Shown here piece after piece: positions 1 to 6,270 of a stretch of 9,769 nt of DNA. The DNA is from Burkholderiales bacterium (GTDB taxonomy: Bacteria; Pseudomonadota; Gammaproteobacteria; Burkholderiales; SG8-39): assembly GCA_025929745.1 (NCBI GenBank), contig JAICPQ010000089.1, positions 1-9,769 of the forward strand, read 5' to 3'. Position 1 is the first letter of the stretch. Each line of letters opens with the position of its first letter. Made by a program: the position numbers and the translations under genes. The notes beneath the pieces were generated by a model. It ran no database searches. It saw only the letters and a program-made list of their open reading frames with translations, and was not told where the DNA came from.

Positions 1-976
1 CGATGACGCGTTCGGCGCGCAGGCGAACTTCCTGAGGAATTCTCACACCCAAGGCGCGCGCGGTCTTGGCGTTGACGATGAGCTCGAAGCTCGCCGCCTG
101 TTCGAATGGAATTTCGGCCGGCCTCGCCCCCTTGAAAATCCGATCAATGAAATAGCCTGCCCGCTGGTAGAGCGCCGCACGGTTCGACCCGTACGCGAGA
201 AGCCCTCCCTGGTCGGCGAAGCTTGGATAGCCGATCGCTGGAAGCCTTGTGACCGACGCTAGCGCGGCAATGACGCTCGCCTGGGCATTGAGCTGCGGCT
301 CGTTATTGACGACCAAAGCCTCGATCTTCGCGGCGCCCATCGCGCGAAAGGCCTCCGGCAGGTCGCCGCCGTCGGCGGTGATGAACTCGACGAGCTCGAC
401 GCCGGCCGAGCTCGCTGCGGCCTGCAGCGCCTTGCTGACCGCCGGGTACGACGGCGGCGGCGTGCGGCTGCGGAGGAAGCCGATCCGACGTGCGCGCGGG
501 AGGACTTCGCGAATTAACTCGAGGCGCTTCGCGCTGTCCTCGGGCACGAACGAAGTGGAACCCGTGACATTCCGGCCCGGGCGCGCCAGGCTCGCCGCGA
601 GCCCGGCGGCGACCGGGTCGGCACCGTCCGCCATGACGATCGGGATCGAGGAAGTGACGCGCGAGGCAGCGAGTGCGCCGGGAATGCCGTGAACAAGGAT
701 TGCATCCACCTTGAGCGCCACGAACTCCGCCGCGATCTCGCGCGCGCGCTCGGCGCTGCCTTCCGCCCAGCGCAGCTCGAGCACGAGGTTCCTCCCCTCT
801 TCGTACCCGGCCTTGCGCAGACCGGCGCGGATCCACTCGATCTCGCGCACATAGCCGGACGCGGACGCCGTGCCGAGAAAGCCGACTCGGTAGACCTTCG
901 TCGTTTGCGGCTGCGCGTGCACCGCGAACGGCACGCCGCACACGACAAGAGCGATTGCGATGAGGCGCTTTATCAT
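1..976 (-). CDS. ABC transporter substrate-binding protein, COG2984/PF04392 type (3' end off window)
   Basis: Predicted periplasmic solute-binding protein of an ABC importer; the ligand cannot be read from sequence. The minus frame is open from an ATG at 974-976 to the left edge, about 325 codons. A GAGGG ribosome-binding site lies just upstream. The N-terminus (MIKRLIAIALVVCG) is a basic, hydrophobic signal peptide with a likely cleavage after AVHA near residue 21. Family-like stretches are KVYRVGFLG after the signal, an E-W-I-R-x-G-L-R-K-x-G-Y segment, GRNVTGSTSF and PRARRIGFL. The last visible residues (RALGVRIPQEVRLRAERVI) match the usual extreme C-terminus of the family, so only a few codons and the stop should be missing. 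No permease or ATPase gene is adjacent within the window. Such orphan binding proteins are common in betaproteobacteria and rhizobia. The family call is solid; ligand and function are unknown. Confidence 0.88.
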   Translation of the reverse strand, partial: MIKRLIAIALVVCGVPFAVHAQPQTTKVYRVGFLGTASASGYVREIEWIRAGLRKAGYEEGRNLVLELRWAEGSAERAREIAAEFVALKVDAILVHGIPGALAASRVTSSIPIVMADGADPVAAGLAASLARPGRNVTGSTSFVPEDSAKRLELIREVLPRARRIGFLRSRTPPPSYPAVSKALQAAASSAGVELVEFITADGGDLPEAFRAMGAAKIEALVVNNEPQLNAQASVIAALASVTRLPAIGYPSFADQGGLLAYGSNRAALYQRAGYFIDRIFKGARPAEIPFEQAASFELIVNAKTARALGVRIPQEVRLRAERVI

Positions 977-1008
977 CTGCCCTCGATGCGCGATAGAGTT
1001 TACAAGCA

Positions 1009-2295
1009 GTGACGAAATTTCTCTTCGTATCCTGGGACGGGCTCATCGCCGACATCGCCTGGCAGGTGATGAAGGAAGGCCACGACGTGCGCCTGTGGAT
1101 CCAGAACGAGGAGGAGCGGGGCATTGGCGACGGCTTCGTGCCCAAGACTGAGGATTGGCGCAGCGAGGTCGATTGGGCCGATCTCGTGGTGTTCGACGAC
1201 GTCCTCGGCATGGGCAAGCTCGCCGAGGAGCTGCGCGCCCGCGGCAAGCCCGTGGTCGGCGGCAATCCCTATACCGACAAGCTGGAGGACGACCGCGCGT
1301 TCGGCCAGCAGGAGCTGAAGAACGTCGGCGTGCCGATCATTCCGCACCAGAACTTCACCTCGTTCGACGAGGCGGTGGCGTACGTGCAGGAGAACCCCAA
1401 CCGCTACGTCATCAAGCCGAGCGGCGAGGCGCAGAACATCAAGCGCCTGCTCTTCGTCGGCGAGGAGGAGGACGGCCGCGACGTGCTCCAGGTGCTGCAG
1501 GACTACAAGCGCGCCTGGTCGGACAAGGTGAAGGAGTTCCAGCTCCAGCGCCGCATCATGGGCGTCGAGGTCGCGGTCGGCGCGTTCTTCAACGGCAGGG
1601 AGTTCGTCACGCCGGTGTGCATCAATTTCGAGCACAAGAAGCTCTTCCCCGGCGACATCGGCCCGCCCACCGGCGAGATGGGGACATCGATGTTCTGGAG
1701 CGAGCCCAATCGCCTTTTCAACGCGACGCTCAAGAAGATGGAGGCGAAGCTCGCTGAGGCCCGCTACACCGGTTACATCGACATCAACTGCATCGTGAAC
1801 AACAACGGAATCTACCCGCTCGAATTCACCTCGCGCTTCGGCTATCCGGCGATCAGCATCCAGCAGGAAGGAATTCTTACGCCGATGAGCGACCTGCTGC
1901 GCGAGCTCGCGAACGGCACGTTTACGCGGCTGCGCGCACGCAGCGGCTTCCAGATCGGCGTGCGCATCGTCGTGCCGCCCTTCCCCTATAACGATCCCGA
2001 GACGCTGGAGAACACTTCCAAGGATTCGGTGATCCTCTTCAAGACGCCGAGCCGCGAGGGCGTCCACATCGAGGACGTACGCACTGCCGAGGGCGAATGG
2101 CTCGTTACCGGGACCTCCGGCGTCGTGCTGATCGTCTGCGGCGTGGGTCCCACGATGAAGCAGGCGCAGCGCCAGGCCTACAACCGCGTGCGCAACATCA
2201 TGATTCCGCACATGTACTACCGCGACGACATCGGCGAGCGCTGGTACGAGGACAGCGACCGGCTGCATGCCTGGGGGTATCTCCGGGAGGTGTAG
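1009..2295 (+). CDS. PurD-like ATP-grasp ligase (GAR synthetase-related, variant active site)
   Basis: A 428-residue protein related to phosphoribosylamine-glycine ligase, which couples glycine to phosphoribosylamine using ATP. Seen: an ATP-grasp A-domain from about residue 88 (DKLEDDRAFGQQELKNVGVP, then YVIKPSG at 133-139), a GDIGPPTGEMGT segment at 215-226 matching PurD's GPNTGGMGA, and a C-terminal end AYNRVRNIMIPHMYYRDDIG (390-409) typical of PurD. Differences: the N-terminus (FLFVSWDGLIADIAWQVMKE) lacks PurD's GGREHAL signature. The metal-binding stretch reads LEFTSRFGYPA at 271-281, where PurD has EFNxRFGDPE, so the metal-binding Asn and the acidic residues after it are replaced. Length equals normal PurD. 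It starts at a GTG without a clear Shine-Dalgarno, 32 bp from the divergent gene. It is probably a paralogue acting on another acceptor rather than the housekeeping purine enzyme; the substrate is unknown. Confidence 0.82.
   Translation: MTKFLFVSWDGLIADIAWQVMKEGHDVRLWIQNEEERGIGDGFVPKTEDWRSEVDWADLVVFDDVLGMGKLAEELRARGKPVVGGNPYTDKLEDDRAFGQQELKNVGVPIIPHQNFTSFDEAVAYVQENPNRYVIKPSGEAQNIKRLLFVGEEEDGRDVLQVLQDYKRAWSDKVKEFQLQRRIMGVEVAVGAFFNGREFVTPVCINFEHKKLFPGDIGPPTGEMGTSMFWSEPNRLFNATLKKMEAKLAEARYTGYIDINCIVNNNGIYPLEFTSRFGYPAISIQQEGILTPMSDLLRELANGTFTRLRARSGFQIGVRIVVPPFPYNDPETLENTSKDSVILFKTPSREGVHIEDVRTAEGEWLVTGTSGVVLIVCGVGPTMKQAQRQAYNRVRNIMIPHMYYRDDIGERWYEDSDRLHAWGYLREV
2285..2290 (+). promoter_or_regulatory. 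Ribosome-binding site GGGAGG deciding the DUF4184 start
   Basis: GGGAGG sits inside the last codons of the PurD-like gene, four bases before the GTG at 2295. It supports that GTG as the start of the next gene, although the same frame is open further upstream. The G of the upstream TAG stop is also the first base of this GTG, a TAGTG arrangement typical of translational coupling. Confidence 0.6.
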
Positions 2296-2969
2296 TGCCC
2301 TATCCGTTCGCGCATCCGGCGGCGGTCTTGCCGCTCGCGCGGTTCGGCGTCCCCTCCGCGCTCGTGATCGGCTCGGTCGCGCCGGACCTCTGGTATCTCT
2401 TGCCATTCATCGACCGCGCCCAGACACACGCGCTCTCCGGCGTGCTTGCGTTCTGTCTGCCGGCGGGTCTCTTGCTCTACCTGCTTTTCCACCTCGTGTT
2501 GAAGGAACCGCTGATCGCGCTCCTCTCGCCGCGCCTTGCGACATTTGCTTGCCGCGCATTGCCGGCTCGCTCCGGTGGCGCGGTGCTGCTATCGCTACTC
2601 GCCGGAGTCTTGACGCACTTCGCCTGGGACGGGCTGACGCATGCCAATACGCCGCATCCGGGTGTGAACTGGGTGCAGCACGCTAATACGGTGGCGGGCA
2701 CGGCGATCCTCGCGGCGTGGATCTGGCGCAAGCTGCGGTCGGTTCCGGCGCAGCCGCCGTGCCTCTCGCTATCGGCGCGCATCGGCGCCTTCGCTGCGTT
2801 CGCCGGTGTGGGACTCCTGTGGGCGCTCGGCTCGGCGGAGATTTCGCCGGCTTTCGACCTCGTCGCGCTGCGCCATCTGTTAAGAAATGCCGGAATTTCC
2901 GCCCTGCAGGGCTTCTCACTCGCAGTGCTCGTTTACTGCCTCGTGTTTCGCTGTAAGATGCCTCTCTAA
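2295..2969 (+). CDS. DUF4184 family integral membrane protein
   Basis: A 224-residue polytopic membrane protein. The start (PYPFAHPAAVLPLARFGVPS) followed by ALVIGSVAPDLWYLLP is the recognisable DUF4184 pattern. Hydrophobic stretches lie near residues 47-68, 96-110, 131-145, 160-178 and 203-218. Polar residues set in hydrophobic surroundings recur: H7, D31, H45, and a THFAWDGLTH block giving H108, D112 and H116. This spacing resembles YdjM-like membrane-bound metal-dependent hydrolases, so a bound metal is plausible but is inference. The upstream gene's stop shares one base with this GTG start, implying coupling to the PurD-like gene. The biochemical role of the family is not established. The upstream in-frame extension from 2097 is rejected because it lies wholly inside the preceding gene and GGGAGG marks this start. 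Confidence 0.8.
   Translation: MPYPFAHPAAVLPLARFGVPSALVIGSVAPDLWYLLPFIDRAQTHALSGVLAFCLPAGLLLYLLFHLVLKEPLIALLSPRLATFACRALPARSGGAVLLSLLAGVLTHFAWDGLTHANTPHPGVNWVQHANTVAGTAILAAWIWRKLRSVPAQPPCLSLSARIGAFAAFAGVGLLWALGSAEISPAFDLVALRHLLRNAGISALQGFSLAVLVYCLVFRCKMPL
2932..2959 (+). promoter_or_regulatory. Possible sigma70-type promoter for the MCE operon
   Basis: Within the end of the DUF4184 gene, TTTACT (2932-2937) and TAAGAT (2954-2959) are separated by 16 bases, with a TG directly before the -10 box. Transcription would start near 2966, about 45 bases before the permease start. The boxes are imperfect and the region is less GC-rich than its surroundings, so this is only a candidate. Without it, the MCE genes would be read from the promoter upstream of 1009. 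Confidence 0.3.
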
Positions 2970-2973
2970 GTCG

Positions 2974-2988
2974 TTGTAGCACCTACAA
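2974..2988. repeat. Perfect 6-bp inverted repeat TTGTAG-CAC-CTACAA before the MCE operon
   Basis: TTGTAG (2974-2979) and CTACAA (2983-2988) are perfect inverse complements around a 3-base centre. They lie in the 41-bp gap between the DUF4184 stop and the permease start. There is no following T-run, so it is not an intrinsic terminator. Its place just after the candidate promoter would suit an operator or a small 5' UTR hairpin. With only six base pairs, chance cannot be excluded. Confidence 0.4.
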
Positions 2989-3010
2989 GAATAGACGATG
3001 GGGAGAGGGG

Positions 3011-3787
3011 ATGCTCGCCGTCTACCGCGAGCTCGAGGGAAGCGCTCAGCTGCTGGCCCATGCGATCCGGCGCATCGGCGTGTTGCGCGTGCCGCCGGTG
3101 GCCGAGGAACTCACGCGCCAGATCTACTTCACCGGTGCGGCGGCAACGGGGGGAATCGTGCTGCGCGGCGCCTTCATCGGCACGCTGATCATCGCGTACG
3201 TCATCGAGGTCCTGAACGCGGACGCGGCGCTCGCGGTGAAGATGCTGCTCTGGGTGGTGCTGCGCGAGGTCGGTCCGCTCATCGCCGCCGTGCTGGTCAT
3301 CCAGCGAAGCGGCACCGCGGTAGCCACGGAGCTGGCGCTGCGCGAGATTTCCGGCGAGGTCGCCAGCCTGCGGCGGATGCGCATCGACCCCCAGGACTAT
3401 CTCGTCGTGCCCCGAGTGGTCGGGATGGCGGTGTCCAACGCCGCGCTGACGCTGTACGTGCAGCTGATCGCGGTCGGCGGTGGCATGGTGCTCGCCGCTC
3501 TCGTCATCAACGTGCCGCTCGCCGAGATGCTCAATTACTTCTTCGTTCTGGCGAGCCCTCTGGACCTCGTGTACTCGCTCCTGAAAAGCCTGCTCTTCGG
3601 CGCCGCAATCGCCGTTATCGCCTGCTACCACGGGCTGCACCCCGGCAGTCGTTCGATCAACGCCGTCCCGCAGGCGGCGATCCGCGCGGTCACGGAGGCG
3701 CTGCTTGCCGTGATGCTCCTGAATGTGATCTTCGCCTACCTCGTCTACGGGGTGGCGTTCTTCGGCCTGGTGACGGCGCAGCGATGA
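3011..3787 (+). CDS. MlaE-type ABC permease of an MCE lipid transport system
   Basis: A 258-residue inner-membrane permease of the MlaE/YrbE family (PF02405), the membrane core that links MCE proteins to the cytoplasmic ATPase in lipid traffic. The family's central block is present: LREVGPLIAAVLVIQRSGTA (84-103) runs into an ATELALREISGEVASL segment, then RIDPQDYLVVPRVVG (124-138), matching the E-x-G/A-P, GR-x-G-S-A and MG-x-(D/N)P-x-x-Y-L-V-x-PR signatures. The ATPase-facing coupling segment is modified: IQRSGTAVATELALRE replaces the usual AGRVGSAIAAELGTMK. Five or six membrane spans fit between residues 41 and 252. A GGGGAGAGGGG tract directly precedes the ATG. The stop overlaps the next start by ATGA at 3784-3787. 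The family is certain; the transported lipid is not readable. Confidence 0.9.
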   Translation: MLAVYRELEGSAQLLAHAIRRIGVLRVPPVAEELTRQIYFTGAAATGGIVLRGAFIGTLIIAYVIEVLNADAALAVKMLLWVVLREVGPLIAAVLVIQRSGTAVATELALREISGEVASLRRMRIDPQDYLVVPRVVGMAVSNAALTLYVQLIAVGGGMVLAALVINVPLAEMLNYFFVLASPLDLVYSLLKSLLFGAAIAVIACYHGLHPGSRSINAVPQAAIRAVTEALLAVMLLNVIFAYLVYGVAFFGLVTAQR

Positions 3788-4332
3788 TCCTCGCCTACCG
3801 AGACGTGCGGATCGACGCGCCGGGCAGCCATCGAGTGCGCTGCACCGACAAGGAGGAGATGCTCACCGCGCTCTATGAGCTTGAATCTCGTGACGGCGCG
3901 CCGCTCGTCCTTTTCGGCTGCGATGTCGGCAAAGTGTCCGACGCGGAGCGGCACCGACTCATGCGCCGCATCGGCTTCGTGCCGGCGAACGGCGGCCTGC
4001 TTAGCAACCTGAATGCGTGGGAGAACATATCGCTGCCGATCGCCTACCACGCGCCGCAGAGCCTCGGGGGAGCGCTCGCCGAGGTGCATGCGCTGCTGAA
4101 TGAGCTGGGCGGCGCGGACGACGCGCTCCTCGCGAAGCTGCCCGACGACATGACGCTGTACGAGCGCCGCCTGGCCGCGTACATCCGCGCCCTGCTCGAG
4201 GCCCCGGATCTCCTCGTCGTCGACGACGCCGAGACCGGCCTCGGTGCCACGAAGCGCCGGCGCGCGACTCGATTTGCCGAGGTCTATCGCACGCGCTTTC
4301 CCGGCGGCACCTATGTCGAGTTCAACACTTAG
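3784..4332 (+). CDS. Degenerate ABC ATPase-like protein lacking all nucleotide-binding motifs
   Basis: A 182-residue protein in the slot normally held by the MlaF-type ATPase (usually about 250-270 residues). Homology is visible in the middle: RRIGFVPANGGLLSNLNAWE (61-80) with NISLPIAY after it aligns with the ATPase pattern RRIGxVFQxxALFxSLTVxENVxLPL. ALLEAPDLLVVDDAETGL (136-153) aligns with the Walker B/D-loop region. Every functional motif is altered. At the P-loop site only K23 survives in RCTDKEEML (19-27), with no glycines. The Q-loop Gln is A68. LSGGQ is replaced by DDMTLYERR (121-129). The DE of Walker B is DD (147-148), the SGLD of the D-loop is TGLG (151-154), and the protein ends at TYVEFNT where the switch histidine should be. 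The ORF is intact and overlaps both neighbours (4 bp and 20 bp), so it is maintained as a gene. It is probably a pseudo-ATPase or structural subunit of the permease. Confidence 0.78.
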   Translation: MILAYRDVRIDAPGSHRVRCTDKEEMLTALYELESRDGAPLVLFGCDVGKVSDAERHRLMRRIGFVPANGGLLSNLNAWENISLPIAYHAPQSLGGALAEVHALLNELGGADDALLAKLPDDMTLYERRLAAYIRALLEAPDLLVVDDAETGLGATKRRRATRFAEVYRTRFPGGTYVEFNT

Positions 4333-5224
4333 CCCTCCACGGCGCTTCGGCGGCATCCGCAGGCAGGTGAACATGGTCCTGCTTACCGCGTTCCTCGGCT
4401 TCGCCGGCCTGGTCGCGCTCGTCGCCTACAAGCAGGGCATGTTCGAAAGCCACACCGAAATCCACTTCCACGCGCCGGACGCCACCGGCATCAACAAGGG
4501 AATGGCGGTGCGCCTGCATGGCGTGCTGGTCGGAACGGTCAACGACGTGCAGCTCGTCGAGCGTGGCGTGCGTGTGCAGCTCGGCATCAAGAACGATTAC
4601 ATCCAGCGCCTGCCGCGCGGCTCTCAGGCGCGCCTCGCGCGCGAGGGCTACGTCGGTGCGGCCTCGATCCACATCCTTCCAGGCAGCGCGGGCGCTGACC
4701 GCACGCCGGTCGCGCAAGGCGACGAGATCCGCTTCGTCGCCCAGAAGGGCATCGCCGACATGCTGGACGAGGTGCGCCAGCAGGCGACGCCGGCCCTGCA
4801 GGAGCTGCGCCGCGTGGCGGCCGAGATGGCAAATCCGGACAGCGACTTCCGGAAGTCGGTGACGGCGCTACGTGAGATGGTCGAGGAGCTGCCGGCCGCC
4901 ACACGCGAACTGCGGCAGCTCGCACGCGACACCGACCGTGCGGTCAACATGGCCGCGCGGGCAGGCGCGCAGGCGGAGCGCGAGCTGCCGCTTCTCTCGC
5001 AAAAGCTCGGCGCCACGCTCGATTCGCTGAATGCGGCCTCGAGCCAGGCGCGCGAGGTGCTTGGTCAGGCGCCCGAGCTCATGCGCGGCTCCGGTGAGCT
5101 CGTGCGCGACACGCAGGAGCTCACCCAGGCTGCGCGCCGCACCTGGCTGCTGCGCGACTACATCGAGCCTTCGCAAATGCGCACGCTGCCGGTGGACAGC
5201 TTCGAGTCGTACGGCAAGCGATGA
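4313..5224 (+). CDS. MlaD-type MCE domain protein
   Basis: A 303-residue MCE protein (PF02470) that should be anchored in the inner membrane with its MCE domain in the periplasm, forming the lipid channel or carrier. Order: a basic cytoplasmic tail (RRFGGIRRQ, 10-18), one membrane span at about 21-39, then the MCE domain at about 47-143. Hallmarks are DATGINKGMAVRLHGVLVGT (56-75), PRGSQARLAREGYVGAASIH (101-120) and GDEIRF near 136. The remaining 160 residues are almost wholly helical and rich in Ala, Glu, Leu and Arg, like the helical tails that lengthen the tunnel in other MCE proteins. It ends with WLLRDYIEPSQ (278-288). The ATG at 4313 overlaps the ATPase-like gene by 20 bp; a start at 4373 would remove the basic tail and is less likely. 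The stop overlaps the next start by ATGA. Confidence 0.9.
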   Translation: MSSSTLSPPRRFGGIRRQVNMVLLTAFLGFAGLVALVAYKQGMFESHTEIHFHAPDATGINKGMAVRLHGVLVGTVNDVQLVERGVRVQLGIKNDYIQRLPRGSQARLAREGYVGAASIHILPGSAGADRTPVAQGDEIRFVAQKGIADMLDEVRQQATPALQELRRVAAEMANPDSDFRKSVTALREMVEELPAATRELRQLARDTDRAVNMAARAGAQAERELPLLSQKLGATLDSLNAASSQAREVLGQAPELMRGSGELVRDTQELTQAARRTWLLRDYIEPSQMRTLPVDSFESYGKR

Positions 5225-6051
5225 GGGTTCTGGTCCTGCTCATCGTCGTCTCGGCGGCCGCGTGTTCGGCGCCGCCCAAGCCGAGCACCGCGGCGCGCCA
5301 GGAGGCGGCGCTCGAGGCGAACCGCAAGGGCGAGGCGTACGTGCGCCATGGCGAGCTCGAGAACGCCGCGCGCAGCTATCGGGAAGCGCTCCGCTTTTCG
5401 CAAGCCCTCGAGGACGCCGAGGGCATCGCGGCCAACGCGATCAATCTCTCGATCGTGCGCCAGCGACAGGGCCGCTTCGCCGACGCGCGCGCGAGCCTGG
5501 CCGCGGTGCTCGATCAGCGCAACCTTAAGTTCAGCAATGCAAGGCTGGCCGAGGTGTCACTGCGCCAGGCGCTCCTCGACCTCGACGAGAAGAACCTCGC
5601 CGGCGCTGACGATTGGTTGGCCAAGGCCGCGGGGCACTGCGCGGAGCGCTGCCCGGCCGGCGCCGCCATCCACAATGTGCGCGCACAGCTCGCCCTCCAG
5701 GCGGGCCGCACCGACGCCGCGTTCCTCGCCGCGCGCAGCGCGCACGACGCGAGCCGAGCTTCGGGCGATCAGGCGGAGCAGGCCAACGCCTTGCGCTTGC
5801 TCGGCATCGTGGGCTTGAAGAACGGCGAGGCGGCGAGCGCCCGGCAGCACCTCGAGCAGGCGCTAGCCATCGACCGCGAGCTCGGCGCGCCACGCAAGAT
5901 CGCGCTCGACTTGCTCGCCCTCGGCCAGGCGGCGGCGCTGGGCGGTGATCGCGAAAGCGCGCGGGCCTACTACGCCCGCGCGCTCGCGGTCGGCGAGGCC
6001 GACCGCGACGTTGCCGTCACGGCCGAGGCTCGTGCGCTCCTCGCGCACTAG
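5221..6051 (+). CDS. TPR-repeat lipoprotein closing the MCE operon
   Basis: A 276-residue predicted lipoprotein. Residues 1-14 (MRVLVLLIVVSAAA) form a signal peptide ending in a lipobox-like AAAC with the acylated Cys at 15. The -3 residue is Ala rather than the usual Leu, so lipidation is probable, not certain. The mature part is an alpha-helical repeat protein. TPR-like units are seen at about 33-66 (GELENAARSYREAL), 73-106 (GRFADARASL), 187-220 (NGEAASARQHLEQALAID) and 228-260 (GDRESARAYYARALAV). Cysteines C140 and C144 flank a linker (CAERC). ATG overlaps the MCE gene stop, so the product probably works with that transporter, perhaps as an outer-membrane or periplasmic docking factor. MCE operons often end with a PqiC-like auxiliary lipoprotein; this protein does not look like that family. 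No plus-strand terminator follows. Confidence 0.85.
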   Translation: MRVLVLLIVVSAAACSAPPKPSTAARQEAALEANRKGEAYVRHGELENAARSYREALRFSQALEDAEGIAANAINLSIVRQRQGRFADARASLAAVLDQRNLKFSNARLAEVSLRQALLDLDEKNLAGADDWLAKAAGHCAERCPAGAAIHNVRAQLALQAGRTDAAFLAARSAHDASRASGDQAEQANALRLLGIVGLKNGEAASARQHLEQALAIDRELGAPRKIALDLLALGQAAALGGDRESARAYYARALAVGEADRDVAVTAEARALLAH

Positions 6052-6058
6052 TACTCGC

Positions 6059-6205
6059 TCAGTAATACTCAATACGTCCGGCTCCTCGACGCCCGGCTTG
6101 AGCTCGTACGCGGCCGGGAAGTAGAACGCGGGCGAGCTCTCGACAGCGACCAAGGCCATAGGAGCTTCGACTACTTCTTCGCGCGAGGTGATTACGCCGG
6201 TTCAT
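6059..6205 (-). pseudogene. Small ORF of 48 codons, apparently frame-disrupted
   Basis: A strong AGGAG (6211-6215) lies five bases before an ATG (6203-6205) that opens a 48-codon frame ending at TGA 6059-6061. The product of that frame is arginine-rich, with codon choice typical of a shadow frame. The neighbouring frame over 6076-6195 looks more like real coding sequence, reading VITSREEVVEAPMALVAVES and continuing through SPAFYFPAAYELKPGVEEPD. It has no usable start and would otherwise run into the antisense of the TPR gene. Joining start, middle and end (M-N-R...E-P-D...I-E-Y-Y-stop) needs two compensating one-base shifts. Either a small gene is decaying, the read contains errors, or the intact 48-residue ORF is real. 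It lies past the terminator at 6227-6251 and would need its own promoter. I do not recognise a family. Confidence 0.3.
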
Positions 6206-6226
6206 GTCGACTCCTAAGTGCGGACG

Positions 6227-6251
6227 AAAAAAAGGCCGCTTGCGCGGCCAA
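6227..6251 (-). terminator. Rho-independent terminator after the small membrane protein gene
   Basis: Read on the minus strand: GGCCGC (6249-6244), a GCAA tetraloop, GCGGCC (6239-6234), then seven Ts (6233-6227). A perfect six-pair GC stem with a GNRA-class loop and an uninterrupted U-tract makes a textbook intrinsic terminator. It lies about 20 bp after the stop of the 46-codon gene. On the plus strand the stem is followed by AAGG, so it does not terminate the TPR/MCE operon. Confidence 0.88.
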
Positions 6252-6270
6252 GGAGGAGAGGGTTCAACCA

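Noticed and set aside
977..1008. Promoters in the 32-bp divergent gap between the binding protein and the PurD-like gene
   Set aside because: Only weak -10-like strings (TATCAT, TAGAGT) without suitably spaced -35 boxes were seen. The promoters must overlap the coding ends, and I could not place them.
1000..2406. 468-codon minus-strand open frame opposite the PurD-like gene
   Set aside because: It is antisense to a clear ATP-grasp protein. Its composition (His-, Asp-, Ala- and Val-rich with no recognisable motif) is the usual mirror of high-GC coding sequence.
2998..3783. Upstream extension of the ATPase-like frame from the ATG at 2998
   Set aside because: It would overlap the whole permease gene in another frame with an Arg/Gly-rich shadow translation. 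The ATG at 3784 with an ATGA overlap is the natural start, and the missing P-loop is not found in the extension.
6092..6116. CCCGGC/GCCGGG inverted repeat after the TPR gene as a plus-strand terminator
   Set aside because: The loop is long and no T-run follows, so it does not qualify as an intrinsic terminator.
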